A stretch of 64,000 nt of DNA from Candidatus Kapaibacterium sp. (GTDB taxonomy: Bacteria > Bacteroidota > Ignavibacteria > Kapaibacteriales > UBA7675): the NCBI GenBank assembly GCA_028284775.1, contig JANQRB010000043.1, positions 1 to 64,000 of the forward strand. Direction: 5' to 3'. The notes under the pieces are model-generated. The model had not been told where the DNA came from, searched no databases, and saw nothing but the letters and a program-made list of their open reading frames with translations. This document shows, in pieces, positions 45,674-54,606 of the stretch (within the stretch, counting starts at the first letter, position 1; the number at the start of each line of letters is the position of its first letter). A program made the translations under genes and the position numbers.

Positions 45674-46900
45674 CTATTTCACTACGACCAACTTTTTCAT
45701 TACAACACTCTTGCCGGCGCGAAGTTTATAATAATATACTCCCGCCGGTACGTCACCGGTGTTAATCGTGACAAAGTTTTGGCCGGGTTCCTGCACTTTC
45801 TGCATCGGCCTGCGAAAATCGCGTCCCAGGTGATCGCAAAGTTGAATCCAGACAGTCGAAGGGCTATCGAGTTCGTATTTTATTGTTACTTCTGCCTGCA
45901 CGGGATTCGGAAAGCTCTGTACATTGCGCAGTACGGCAGCTTGCCGTCGGCTTTGTCGGGTATTATGACGCAAGGCTTGATTGCGATCGACCGGAAGACC
46001 GATCATTGCCAGCGGCGCCGTCTGCGAAGTGCAGACCGTCAACTCAACACAAGTGCTGAGTGTAACTGTACACTCGGTTTGTACGAGCATCTCTGCACAG
46101 GTCGTCCTGCCGGAATCCGAGTCCGATCGATCCGCGAAATTACGAACCTTAATTGAAACGGTCGTCGTTAATTCTTGTTCGAAACAGCGTGTTACGGTTG
46201 TTATTGTACAACTCTTGCACAGGAGCAGCGTAGCTGCCTTCAGCGTCATGCTGGTTGTCAGGCTGCAGACCGTGCTTACAACAACATCGCAACAGATGCT
46301 TGTGCTGACAACAGTTCCCGCTAAGCGAAACACAAGGCAATGTTGCATTGTTGCTGTCACCTGTGTCGTAGCCCGCGCCGTAGCAATTGTACTGACTGTA
46401 CTGCGAATACAGGGCCACACCAGGACATCGGCAGTTGTGCTTAACAAGACATTTGCGCCACTACTACGCACCATTCGCAAAGTGACCGTTACAGCCGAAC
46501 TCGAACTCGACACGAGCGTCAGGCTCGTAGAAAGCACAAATGCCGTCGATCCGTTAAACGTTGCCGTCGTAGTACCGACCATAGTGACGAAAGCCGCCTG
46601 CGGTCCTTCGACAGAAAAGGCAATCGTCTGGATTCCACCGACCAGACAAGGGCTTGTGTAGTCATTCGGCTGCACGGTAAGGAGCGTTACTACACAGGGG
46701 AAGCCGCTGCCGACATCCGGCGAACTGGCAAAGGTACCCTTACTGGCAATTACTTCATTAATTTCGCTGAAGATCGCCTGGCAGGTCTGCGAATGTGTAC
46801 ATGGTACAAGAACGCAGGAGCACACAAGAGCAACCAGGCTCGGAAAAACTATACCGCCCTTCCTGGCAGGCAACCGCAGTGTGTTGTGACGAATATGCAT
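45674..46900 (-). CDS. Cys/Thr-rich secreted protein with T9SS sorting domain
   Basis: A 408-residue exported protein. A signal peptide (VFPSLVALVCSCVLVPCTHSQ) is followed by a Val/Thr/Ser-rich region. A Cys-rich segment (about 175-300) contains LAGTVVSTSICCDVVVSTVC, CKSCTITTVTRC and CTVTLSTC, similar to the repeats in the next protein upstream. A type A T9SS sorting domain (about 325-408: VQSFPNPVQAEVTIKYELDS) completes it. AGGAGA lies 8 nt before the ATG. It follows the 488-residue protein by 46 nt and ends at a strong terminator, so the pair is an operon. Function is unknown; an extracellular, disulfide-linked structural role is possible. Confidence 0.78.
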   Translation of the reverse strand: MHIRHNTLRLPARKGGIVFPSLVALVCSCVLVPCTHSQTCQAIFSEINEVIASKGTFASSPDVGSGFPCVVTLLTVQPNDYTSPCLVGGIQTIAFSVEGPQAAFVTMVGTTTATFNGSTAFVLSTSLTLVSSSSSAVTVTLRMVRSSGANVLLSTTADVLVWPCIRSTVSTIATARATTQVTATMQHCLVFRLAGTVVSTSICCDVVVSTVCSLTTSMTLKAATLLLCKSCTITTVTRCFEQELTTTVSIKVRNFADRSDSDSGRTTCAEMLVQTECTVTLSTCVELTVCTSQTAPLAMIGLPVDRNQALRHNTRQSRRQAAVLRNVQSFPNPVQAEVTIKYELDSPSTVWIQLCDHLGRDFRRPMQKVQEPGQNFVTINTGDVPAGVYYYKLRAGKSVVMKKLVVVK

Positions 46901-46946
46901 ATTATCTTTCTCCTGTATGGGAATATCATTGCAGGATGCTTACTCA

Positions 46947-48413
46947 TCACTTCACCAACAGCATAGGATAATCTCGCGCTTGCTCGTTAAGCTCGAGACG
47001 ATAGAGATATGCCCCTGGGCTGAGACCACCGGTATCCAAACTGACTTTGTAGTGTCCGGCGTCTTGCACTTCTTGAACTATAGTCTGTACCTTGCGTCCC
47101 TGGCTATCAAACAGATTAATACGGACCATTGCCGATTCGTCCAGCCTGTATTCAATGGTCGTATTCAGAAGCCCCGTGACAGGGTCGCGAACCGCTTGCA
47201 GTCCGGATGCATCTTTCGAATTGACTAAAGCGGCATTGCGCATGTCTCTGTCCGCGGGGATTTCCGGTGAGTGCAGTAGTGCCTGCCCCATCGTGGACGT
47301 GGTGCAGACGGTAAACGTAACGCAGGTAGTGATTCTGACCGTGCATTGCGTTGTTACTTCAATGTCGCAGCAGTTTGTCGTCGTTGCTGTTGTTCCGGGC
47401 AAGCGATACTCTGTGCAATTTTGAACGCTAAAGGTCTGTGTGGTCGTGACGTCATAAGAAACGCACTTTGTAACTGTCGTCAGATTGCATTCGGTGCAGA
47501 GAATCCGCGTATCGAATTCGATGCAGGTGCTTGCCATGATCGAGCACGAGGTCGGGATGACGGCCTGGCAGCAATTAGTGATGGTCTCTGTTGTCCCGAG
47601 CGGAGTGTGCTCCGTGCAGATTCTGACCGTCACATTAACATTCGTGGACAAGGTACTGGTTGCGCTTGTAGCGACTTTGGCAGCGATACAAAGATTCGGC
47701 TCTTCGTAGGGAACATTCGGCACAGGTGTTGGACAATCGGGTACCGGGAATTCGATATCGGTCAGCTCCAGATTTGTTTCGTCGAAGTCCGTACATTCAT
47801 CAGTGACATTGTCAATTCTGAGGTTGGTCATAGGTCCGAGCGGATTCGTGGACTCAAATATGAAAAATAGCTGGTAGCGGTCGCCACAGCCCAGGACAGA
47901 CAATTTGTAGGAACCCCAGACGTTGTCGTCGTCCGGGATTTCGCCTACAGTCACATTATTGGTGTGCATGTTAAACAAGGCTGCGTAGACCTTGTCTCTG
48001 TCGGCAGCCGCCGGATACCAGGCTTGAAACTCAACGGTACAATACTTGACCGGATTGGTCTCCGCGCAATCAAACTCCTGCATCACGTAGGCATACTTAA
48101 CCGCCGTTTTCAATGGCACGTTTAGCTGGCGTCCCATGGATAGACCCTTTGATTTAAGATGCCCGAATTTCTCGAGAATAATCGGTGGCGCCTGAGTCTT
48201 TATGTCTCCCATGAACACTTCGCTCTTCCAGGCCTTGTTCTTGGCATCTTCGAAGTCGCCGTTAGCAATTCCGGCATTCAATTCCGGCAGCGGAAACAGC
48301 GGAAGACAGATCCAACCAAGAATTAAGCTGCAACAAGCGACAAAACGTCGAATGTTACATAAGATCGAACCAAGGGATGCGCCAAGGCTATGAAATCGAA
48401 GAGAAGAGTACAT
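46947..48413 (-). CDS. Secreted protein with tandem Cys-Cys repeats and T9SS domain
   Basis: A 488-residue protein. A signal sequence (around VACCSLILGWICLPLFPL) is followed by a jelly-roll-like domain (about 45-215: NGDFEDAKNKAWKSE). Two tandem Cys-rich repeats (about 255-375) show CTEHTPLGTTETITNCCQ then CTEYRLPGTTATTTNCCD, each followed by T-x-C...TC. A T9SS sorting domain covers about 410-488. GAGG precedes the ATG. It is the first gene of a two-gene operon with the 408-residue protein, which has a degenerate form of the same repeats. No enzymatic motif is seen. The function is unknown. Confidence 0.8.
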   Translation of the reverse strand: MYSSLRFHSLGASLGSILCNIRRFVACCSLILGWICLPLFPLPELNAGIANGDFEDAKNKAWKSEVFMGDIKTQAPPIILEKFGHLKSKGLSMGRQLNVPLKTAVKYAYVMQEFDCAETNPVKYCTVEFQAWYPAAADRDKVYAALFNMHTNNVTVGEIPDDDNVWGSYKLSVLGCGDRYQLFFIFESTNPLGPMTNLRIDNVTDECTDFDETNLELTDIEFPVPDCPTPVPNVPYEEPNLCIAAKVATSATSTLSTNVNVTVRICTEHTPLGTTETITNCCQAVIPTSCSIMASTCIEFDTRILCTECNLTTVTKCVSYDVTTTQTFSVQNCTEYRLPGTTATTTNCCDIEVTTQCTVRITTCVTFTVCTTSTMGQALLHSPEIPADRDMRNAALVNSKDASGLQAVRDPVTGLLNTTIEYRLDESAMVRINLFDSQGRKVQTIVQEVQDAGHYKVSLDTGGLSPGAYLYRLELNEQARDYPMLLVK

Positions 48414-49394
48414 TGCGATACCTCAATAATTTTAGGATATACTATTGCCAGGTCTGGGATACACGTTATGCAAGGGAACTCCTAGCCGCCTCTGATCGTC
48501 AATAGCGGCATGAGGTGAGTCCCGCTGTCAACCTGAAGATTGATTCCTCAAGGCGGCGGATAGTTTTTGTTGCTAATGAAACGCAGGCAAATGCATGGCC
48601 GCAGGGCCCGCGCAATACGCCGGAATCACAAGTCATCAGAATGTTAAAAGCCTGCCTTGCAATACTATTGACAGGAGTTAATTGCCAACTCTCGACTTAC
48701 ACATCCCGCATTTTGGCGCTCTGACAAAGATGCAGAACGGAGTAAAGTCATCAGGCCATCAACCTTATCGCCGGCGTCGAACAGAACGATGTTTAAACTT
48801 CGTATCCATTGCAGAATGGATCAAGCAGTTCGTGCTAGACCGTGAAAGGATACGTATTGGGTACACTCCGCGATGAACTATCGTAGCGAAATGATTAGTA
48901 CTACAGCTGTACCGCTTCCAGTTGATATGCTAAGTCTGGGGTCGCGACACAACAACTCATTGATACTTGGCTTGCTATAAACGGCAGTGTATTGATTACG
49001 TAATGGCCAATATGAATCATTGCACTAATTATTGCAAATGAAAATTGGGAATCCTTCGATTTATTTCCTTTTCATTGTTACCCGGACCGGTATTTCTGAA
49101 AAAGGCTCATTGCCATCGGCTTGCATGGAAACAGAGGTTTATTGCCGTCAGTTTTAGGACATACACCTGGTGGGTGTCTCGACAACACACGGCAATCGTC
49201 GTTTATGTCGGCAAATGCTGGATATGTCGCTTACAAAATTCCAAAGACATATTACAGCTGAATCAGGTAAACGGCAAACAGCCGACCGGTCTGAAGCCGG
49301 ACGGCTGTCGCGAGAATCAGGAATAAGTTCGAATCAATGAATTCGGCCTTGTTTCGCTGCTGCGGCCCTGTCGGCTTCAGCAGAACGTATCCGC
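48414..49394. other. Intergenic region, about 980 nt
   Basis: No supported gene. It includes the terminator at 49278-49308 of the gene on the right. Short frames here lack homology and ribosome binding sites. Confidence 0.45.
49278..49308 (-). terminator. Hairpin terminator of the large T9SS protein
   Basis: On the minus strand ACAGCCG-T-CCGG, loop CTTCAGA, CCGG-T-CGGCTGT forms an 11-bp stem with one T-T mismatch, followed by TTGCCGTTT. It lies 87 nt after the stop. Confidence 0.65.
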
Positions 49395-52300
49395 TTAGCG
49401 ACTGACGGCCAGGGGTGAATTGAACACATGACCGTCAATTTCGAGGCGCAGATAATACATACCGGACGCAAGATGACCTGTACTGTAGTTAAGAGATTGC
49501 CGACCTTCCAACTGCGATCCGGCGGCAAGAGTCTCCAGTACCCGACCCATCACATCAACGAGACTGACTCGTACTTCCGAATCTTTGTGAAGGGTATATG
49601 AGATCCTGGCCTCGTTGTTCGCCGGGTTAGGCGCAATCCGAAGAGAATGGCTCGCCGCCGATTGCCGATCTGTAAAGCTCGCTTCCTTGCCCGATACATC
49701 CGGGGGCGAAGGACGATCGCATGTTAACTCAATGGTCTCGGAAACACAGAGTTCCCTCCCCTGCGCATCACGGAATACCAGCCAGATCGGGAATGTCGTA
49801 TTTTCCGCCGAACAGATGTTATCGACAATAACGCCCTCCGGCGTCCGATAATCAGAGGGAGCCGAGCCGGAGTAGCTGAAACTCAGGTGAGCATAACCGT
49901 TGGCCTGCGCGTAAACATCTACCAGCGCGATGTCGCATTGGTCGGCGGGATTTTGACGCACGATTATGTTGTACTCGCAACAGCCCCAAGGGTGATAATC
50001 GACAAATTCCGCTTCGATCGTAAGGCTGGGACAGCAGGCCGGATCGCAGCTTGTCTGTATCGGCTGTCGGCAGATTTCGGCGCCCAGGGCATCGAGCATC
50101 ACTATGTCATATTCGACAACACCGGTATTACAGACCTGAGCGACCTTTAACCACTGTTCACCGTCGCCCAGGTCGATCGGAGCTGATGAAGTAAAGCTTT
50201 CCGTAATCGAAGAGGGCACACCTGAAGTCGGCACGATGTTGATTTCGTGAATATTGTCGTTGAGGCATAAGCTCGAGTTAGGACGAATCTGTAGTTCCCA
50301 ACAGCAGTCCCCGCCAGGCTCATCTGCTATTCGGGCAGCACGTGTTTCGAGACGCTGACAGCATTCCACTTCACATTCCAGGTCGAAGGACTCGGAACAA
50401 ATCACGTCACCATACTCGCCGTAGAGACGAACGGTGACACTTCGTTCGGTACTGTTCTCCCGGCAGAATGAGAAGTTAATTGTCTCGAAAAGCGGTGTTT
50501 GCCCTTGCTTGACGAGAAAAAGGGCTTTGTTTTGGTTGGCCGAAGCAGGTTCCCACTGCGTGTGAGCGATATTCAGATTATCAAAGCCGGCGCCGTGGGC
50601 AAAAAGACCGATCGAATAGACGCGGCAGAGATCCGATACTTCGGGATCGAAGCTGACCGTCATATCCACGCAACAGCTGCCATTGAAGCTTGTACTGTTC
50701 GCGGCAATCGAAATATTGTCACAACAGGCCCCTGGTACGGCAACTTTTTGCACCCGCAGTAACTTGCCTTCACCGGGTTTCATGTTTAAGCTTAAAACAT
50801 TGTTTACCAAAGTCAAATTACCTTGTTTACCTACTTCCTGTACGCTGATATTCTGAGCATTGAGAAAAGGTATTTCGATCACCCGCGCACCAGCCTGACT
50901 GAATTCCGTCAGGTTCGCCATACTGACCTCGTGATCGAACTCAGCCGTCGAAAGAAAGTAGATCGGGGTATGACCCGCTACGTCGCTGAGAACCATTGCA
51001 TCGGTCGTCGCGAGTTGACTGCCGGTCGAGACGGTCGGATTGACTGTGCGATTAACAACGCCAATGTAACACACATCGTCGGGATTAAGATCTGTATGCT
51101 GCAGGTAGCTGATGCCGAAAAAGCGATCTTCCGAAACACTCGCATTGTTGACGACATCGTCGATATGAGAATTCAGGAAATTCGCTGTGATATTCGGGAC
51201 ATCGATGAGAGCTTCCAAACGATCCAAATCGCTACCGGCGCGCTTGGTTTCGATCGGAACACTCTGATAGCCGAAGTCGAGCCAGGCGCGCAGGCGCAGA
51301 TTCAGGAGCAAGTCGCCCACGACCGCCTCTTCCGCCACATGCGATGGCCCCACAATCCAGTCATGCAAACGCTGCGCTTCCACTCTTGTGGAACGTCGGC
51401 CCACATACAGCTTGTTATGCCCGCCCAGCAGGCTGTTTTTAACAAGATCCTGATCCGGCATGCGTGTATCGATTTCCGTATAATCGCCCGCGGGATCAGA
51501 CAAAACAATAAAATCGCCGCCGAGCAATGCATCGTTATCCATTGCGAATGCCAGCTGTTCGGTCGGTGTCAGGTCTTCGCGATTCGTATACCCCACCTGC
51601 ATCACTGTGCCTGCCGCGGGATTTGACGATGTACCCCTGAAGTGCAGAATGCCCTTTGCGCCAAGCAGAATTGCCGTCCACATCTGCAGGCGCAGCTCTT
51701 CGCCGGTTTTCGGACGGTGTGAATCGCCTAAGAAGGGATAATTATTGGGATTGGCAATACTCGGCAAATTCCAACGGCTGAATGACCACAGGTTGAGCCA
51801 CCAGTGTTTATCCTCATTAAAGAGGAAGTCGCTGTTGAGATGATAAGCCGTATACATGCTATGCTCCATAGCGCCCTGGATCGACTTGAGACTTCCGCGC
51901 ATAAAATTGTCGTAGTCCGCACCTGAGGCAATCGGCGGTAATTGCCAGGCACTGTTAAAGCGCGCATAGGTTTCATGGTGCGTTTGGTATTCCGGATCGT
52001 CGGGGTCGACGATTGTCTGGCCGGACGCATCGTAACCATTATAGAAGAAGTCGGTGTTAAAACCTAGAAATTCAGGAGCTCCCGTGCCATATTCGCCGCC
52101 CAGAATGTACGGCGCTGCATTTTGCTTACTCAGTCGCAGATCCCCCTCGCCCCAGGATTCATTCGGCTCGATAATTTGATCATACATTTTATAGTAATAG
52201 CGCGTTGTATTGGGATCGCCGTCTATGTTAACACTCGTAGCCGTCTCCGATGCAAAGCGGCCGTCAACCAACTTATTGAAGTAGCGCTGCGCCCACCAGA

Positions 52301-53630
52301 TGGAACGGCTGGCTTCGTCGACGCCGTAGAAGCGGCTGACCGTGACATTGTGCTTCTTTGAAGTTCCGACGTAGGCGTCTATTTCGGTCAAATCACTTTC
52401 GATTGCTTCTTCGATCAGCCCGTCGTAAGTACCGCGAAACAGACTTTGTGCATGCGGCGTCTCAAATCGCAGCCAGTTAATCCCGATGTCGGCCCGTGGC
52501 CAATAGTCGATCTCGATCCCCAGCTTGTGAACATGAGTCACATCGCCATCGCCAAATGGCCGGCGCTGTAGTTCCGGGTTCCCAGAACCATCGAACTCGA
52601 AGTAAGCCGATAGCGTAATATCACGTCCGCTCGAAGCGCCTTGACTGAGCTTGGGAAGCATATTGCGCGTAATGATAATTTCGCTGCCGCTCGTCGGGGT
52701 CAAGGTCTTGTACTTGCCTCTGTCAGCCCCGAGCTCCAGAAAGACAGCATCGTCTGTCGGCCCTTCCAGAAAACTAATGTATGCGCTTGGCGGACTACTC
52801 TCGCCGACAAGATCGTACGGCAGGCGAATTCGCAGCACAGCCTCGCCATCCTGGATATCGGCGTCGCCGTCCAGGCGCCTGAGGTTGATGGATATAAACA
52901 TCCTGCTTGCGTTATAGTCGCCTTCATTGTTAATCGGACCCGCGGTATGGCGAAACAGTTCATCATCCGGCCAGGGCCGAGCCAAGACGTCTTTTATTGC
53001 AACGTTTCCCGGAGCGCCATTTGGTCTGAGAGCAAAGGTATATTTCCCGGCATCGGCCAACCATTCGCGTGAGCCATGAGTACGTGTTAAAAATCCGAAT
53101 GCGCCGCCGCTTCGATCTCGGCCGTTTTGTGCTGTCTCATACACAGTGAAGGTGGACAAATTTCCCGCCACTACTGAAATATCAGGAAGCGGACTATAGT
53201 GCATGGCTTGAGCCTGAAGGACAATTTTGTCCGTATTGCGGCCACCGACAGCCGACCAGCTGCCAATCGTACTGTTAATGTCGTCGTCAACCGACCAAAT
53301 GAGGTCCATGGCAAAGGTTGCGTCATTCGCGGAAACAATCGTAGGATGGATACCCAGATAAGCCTCGCTGCCGCCGTGCCATGTGTTCATGTGCATGGCG
53401 TTCGAAAGAACGCGCGGCGGACGATCGCCCCAATTCCAGCCCATGAGAAAACGCGACGCTTCCGGGTTTGTAGTTCCCAGGACATTGTTGTGATTCCCGC
53501 TGTAGTCATCCAGATGCAATGCAGTCGGATCACCATTTTGTGCATCAGATCTACAGTGCAGCATCGCCGTCAGGACAATCACTGCAGCAATTGAACGGGC
53601 GCGCCCGCGCCCTTTGGCATAGTTTAACAT
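49395..53630 (-). CDS. Large secreted T9SS protein with three Cys-Cys modules
   Basis: From the ATG at 53630 (GGAG 9 nt upstream) the product has 1411 residues: a signal peptide, then a large N-terminal half with a GINWLRFETPHAQ segment that may be part of a TIM-barrel-like or glycosidase-like fold (no catalytic pair identified). Three Cys modules begin near residues 968 (CCDNISIAANS...GSCC), 1089 (CCQRLETR...GDCC) and 1198 (CCPSLTIE...WGCC), each about 110-120 long. A T9SS sorting domain lies at about 1325-1411. Upstream in-frame starts to 53780 precede the signal peptide and are unlikely. It is monocistronic with its own terminator. Surface location is expected. Confidence 0.83.
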   Translation of the reverse strand: MLNYAKGRGRARSIAAVIVLTAMLHCRSDAQNGDPTALHLDDYSGNHNNVLGTTNPEASRFLMGWNWGDRPPRVLSNAMHMNTWHGGSEAYLGIHPTIVSANDATFAMDLIWSVDDDINSTIGSWSAVGGRNTDKIVLQAQAMHYSPLPDISVVAGNLSTFTVYETAQNGRDRSGGAFGFLTRTHGSREWLADAGKYTFALRPNGAPGNVAIKDVLARPWPDDELFRHTAGPINNEGDYNASRMFISINLRRLDGDADIQDGEAVLRIRLPYDLVGESSPPSAYISFLEGPTDDAVFLELGADRGKYKTLTPTSGSEIIITRNMLPKLSQGASSGRDITLSAYFEFDGSGNPELQRRPFGDGDVTHVHKLGIEIDYWPRADIGINWLRFETPHAQSLFRGTYDGLIEEAIESDLTEIDAYVGTSKKHNVTVSRFYGVDEASRSIWWAQRYFNKLVDGRFASETATSVNIDGDPNTTRYYYKMYDQIIEPNESWGEGDLRLSKQNAAPYILGGEYGTGAPEFLGFNTDFFYNGYDASGQTIVDPDDPEYQTHHETYARFNSAWQLPPIASGADYDNFMRGSLKSIQGAMEHSMYTAYHLNSDFLFNEDKHWWLNLWSFSRWNLPSIANPNNYPFLGDSHRPKTGEELRLQMWTAILLGAKGILHFRGTSSNPAAGTVMQVGYTNREDLTPTEQLAFAMDNDALLGGDFIVLSDPAGDYTEIDTRMPDQDLVKNSLLGGHNKLYVGRRSTRVEAQRLHDWIVGPSHVAEEAVVGDLLLNLRLRAWLDFGYQSVPIETKRAGSDLDRLEALIDVPNITANFLNSHIDDVVNNASVSEDRFFGISYLQHTDLNPDDVCYIGVVNRTVNPTVSTGSQLATTDAMVLSDVAGHTPIYFLSTAEFDHEVSMANLTEFSQAGARVIEIPFLNAQNISVQEVGKQGNLTLVNNVLSLNMKPGEGKLLRVQKVAVPGACCDNISIAANSTSFNGSCCVDMTVSFDPEVSDLCRVYSIGLFAHGAGFDNLNIAHTQWEPASANQNKALFLVKQGQTPLFETINFSFCRENSTERSVTVRLYGEYGDVICSESFDLECEVECCQRLETRAARIADEPGGDCCWELQIRPNSSLCLNDNIHEINIVPTSGVPSSITESFTSSAPIDLGDGEQWLKVAQVCNTGVVEYDIVMLDALGAEICRQPIQTSCDPACCPSLTIEAEFVDYHPWGCCEYNIIVRQNPADQCDIALVDVYAQANGYAHLSFSYSGSAPSDYRTPEGVIVDNICSAENTTFPIWLVFRDAQGRELCVSETIELTCDRPSPPDVSGKEASFTDRQSAASHSLRIAPNPANNEARISYTLHKDSEVRVSLVDVMGRVLETLAAGSQLEGRQSLNYSTGHLASGMYYLRLEIDGHVFNSPLAVSR

Positions 53631-53871
53631 ATTGCTATCTCCATTGTAATCGGATCTGCCGTGTTCCGATTTCTTCGTACAATAATGAATTGATCGTGAG
53701 GGCAGGGATAAGTGTTCAACAGACCGAGATTCTTTTTGCCGGGCAAATGCCGGCAAAGTCTGACTGTCGAGGCGACACATCGGCGGCCGCTTTCACACTC
53801 GATGAGTCTCCGGCACCGTCAATGAAATGAACGCAACGACTGAAGCAGTTATTCCAAGCGTGAATTTGCGC
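53631..53871. other. Upstream region of the large T9SS gene
   Basis: About 240 nt with the ribosome binding site of the 1411-residue gene and no other feature that I can support. Confidence 0.4.
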
Positions 53872-54222
53872 TTATACTGCGTTTAACATTCCTTTGACAG
53901 TGCTATCTTCAATCAGCGACGCAGCAGGGTCAATTGACAACAGGATCGGCCCGGTATGAAGGTCATAAAGCTGTGTTGTACCGGCGGCAATACTTGTTCC
54001 ATTGATTATAACAGCCACCAGCAGGGATGTGATCGACTGAGTAATACCGCTGTTGAGCTCAGCAATCACAATCAAGGACGCAGCACTTTCATTCTGTTAT
54101 TCCAGCGCAAAGCTTTGATCAATATCATGACTGATGACAATAATGTCCCCGTGGTATAAATTTTCAAGGCAGGCGATTATTGTCAGTCCGACAATTGAGA
54201 AGAGGACTGAAGTTCTAATCAT
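53872..54222 (-). pseudogene. Small lipoprotein-like gene with in-frame stop
   Basis: The ATG at 54222 has GGAG 9 nt upstream. It opens IRTSVLFSIVGLTIIAC, a lipoprotein-like signal with a possible lipobox Cys. After 41 codons a TAA (54097-54099) interrupts, but the same frame continues open for 75 codons (SLIVIAELNSGITQSI, LLVAVIINGT) to a stop at 53872-53874. Start, signal and continuing frame argue that one substitution broke a 116-residue gene. Readthrough or a short 41-residue peptide are alternatives. It sits between two T9SS cargo genes. The family is unknown. Confidence 0.55.
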
Positions 54223-54606
54223 CTTGCTTTCTCCATCCCTATGTAATTGCTTAGAAAGATCCGCGCTTTTCGCCTTGTCCAGGCTGACTTACTGAACTCA
54301 TTAGCCAACGTGGCGGTCAAGATAGTGAATGGGGCACTACGTCCAATACTACAATAACACAACAATACTTCGGCCACCGAGTAGCTGATGGATGACCCAT
54401 CGCTTTGTCGGGTGAATTATCCGATTATCGCCGGCCGAGTTGCTCTGGCCTTTCTTATGCTGTCATTGAAACTTTCTCTACCGTTGCGACACTTCCCCCC
54501 CGACAAGCCGAAAACAGGCAATCCTCTTGTATGACAGGAAAACAATATTCCTGTTTGAAGCCTTCGTCTGTTTAACGATTAAGACTACTATATCGCGGGA
54601 GAAACA
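54223..54606. other. Divergent upstream region, about 380 nt
   Basis: This holds the promoters of the small lipoprotein-like gene (left) and of the 584-residue T9SS gene (right). No gene or clear operator was seen. Confidence 0.45.

Noticed and set aside
45981..46661. A 226-codon plus-strand frame over the Cys/Thr-rich T9SS gene
   Set aside because: The minus-strand gene has a signal peptide, ribosome binding site, sorting domain and terminator. The other frame is a complement effect of repeated Thr/Val codons.
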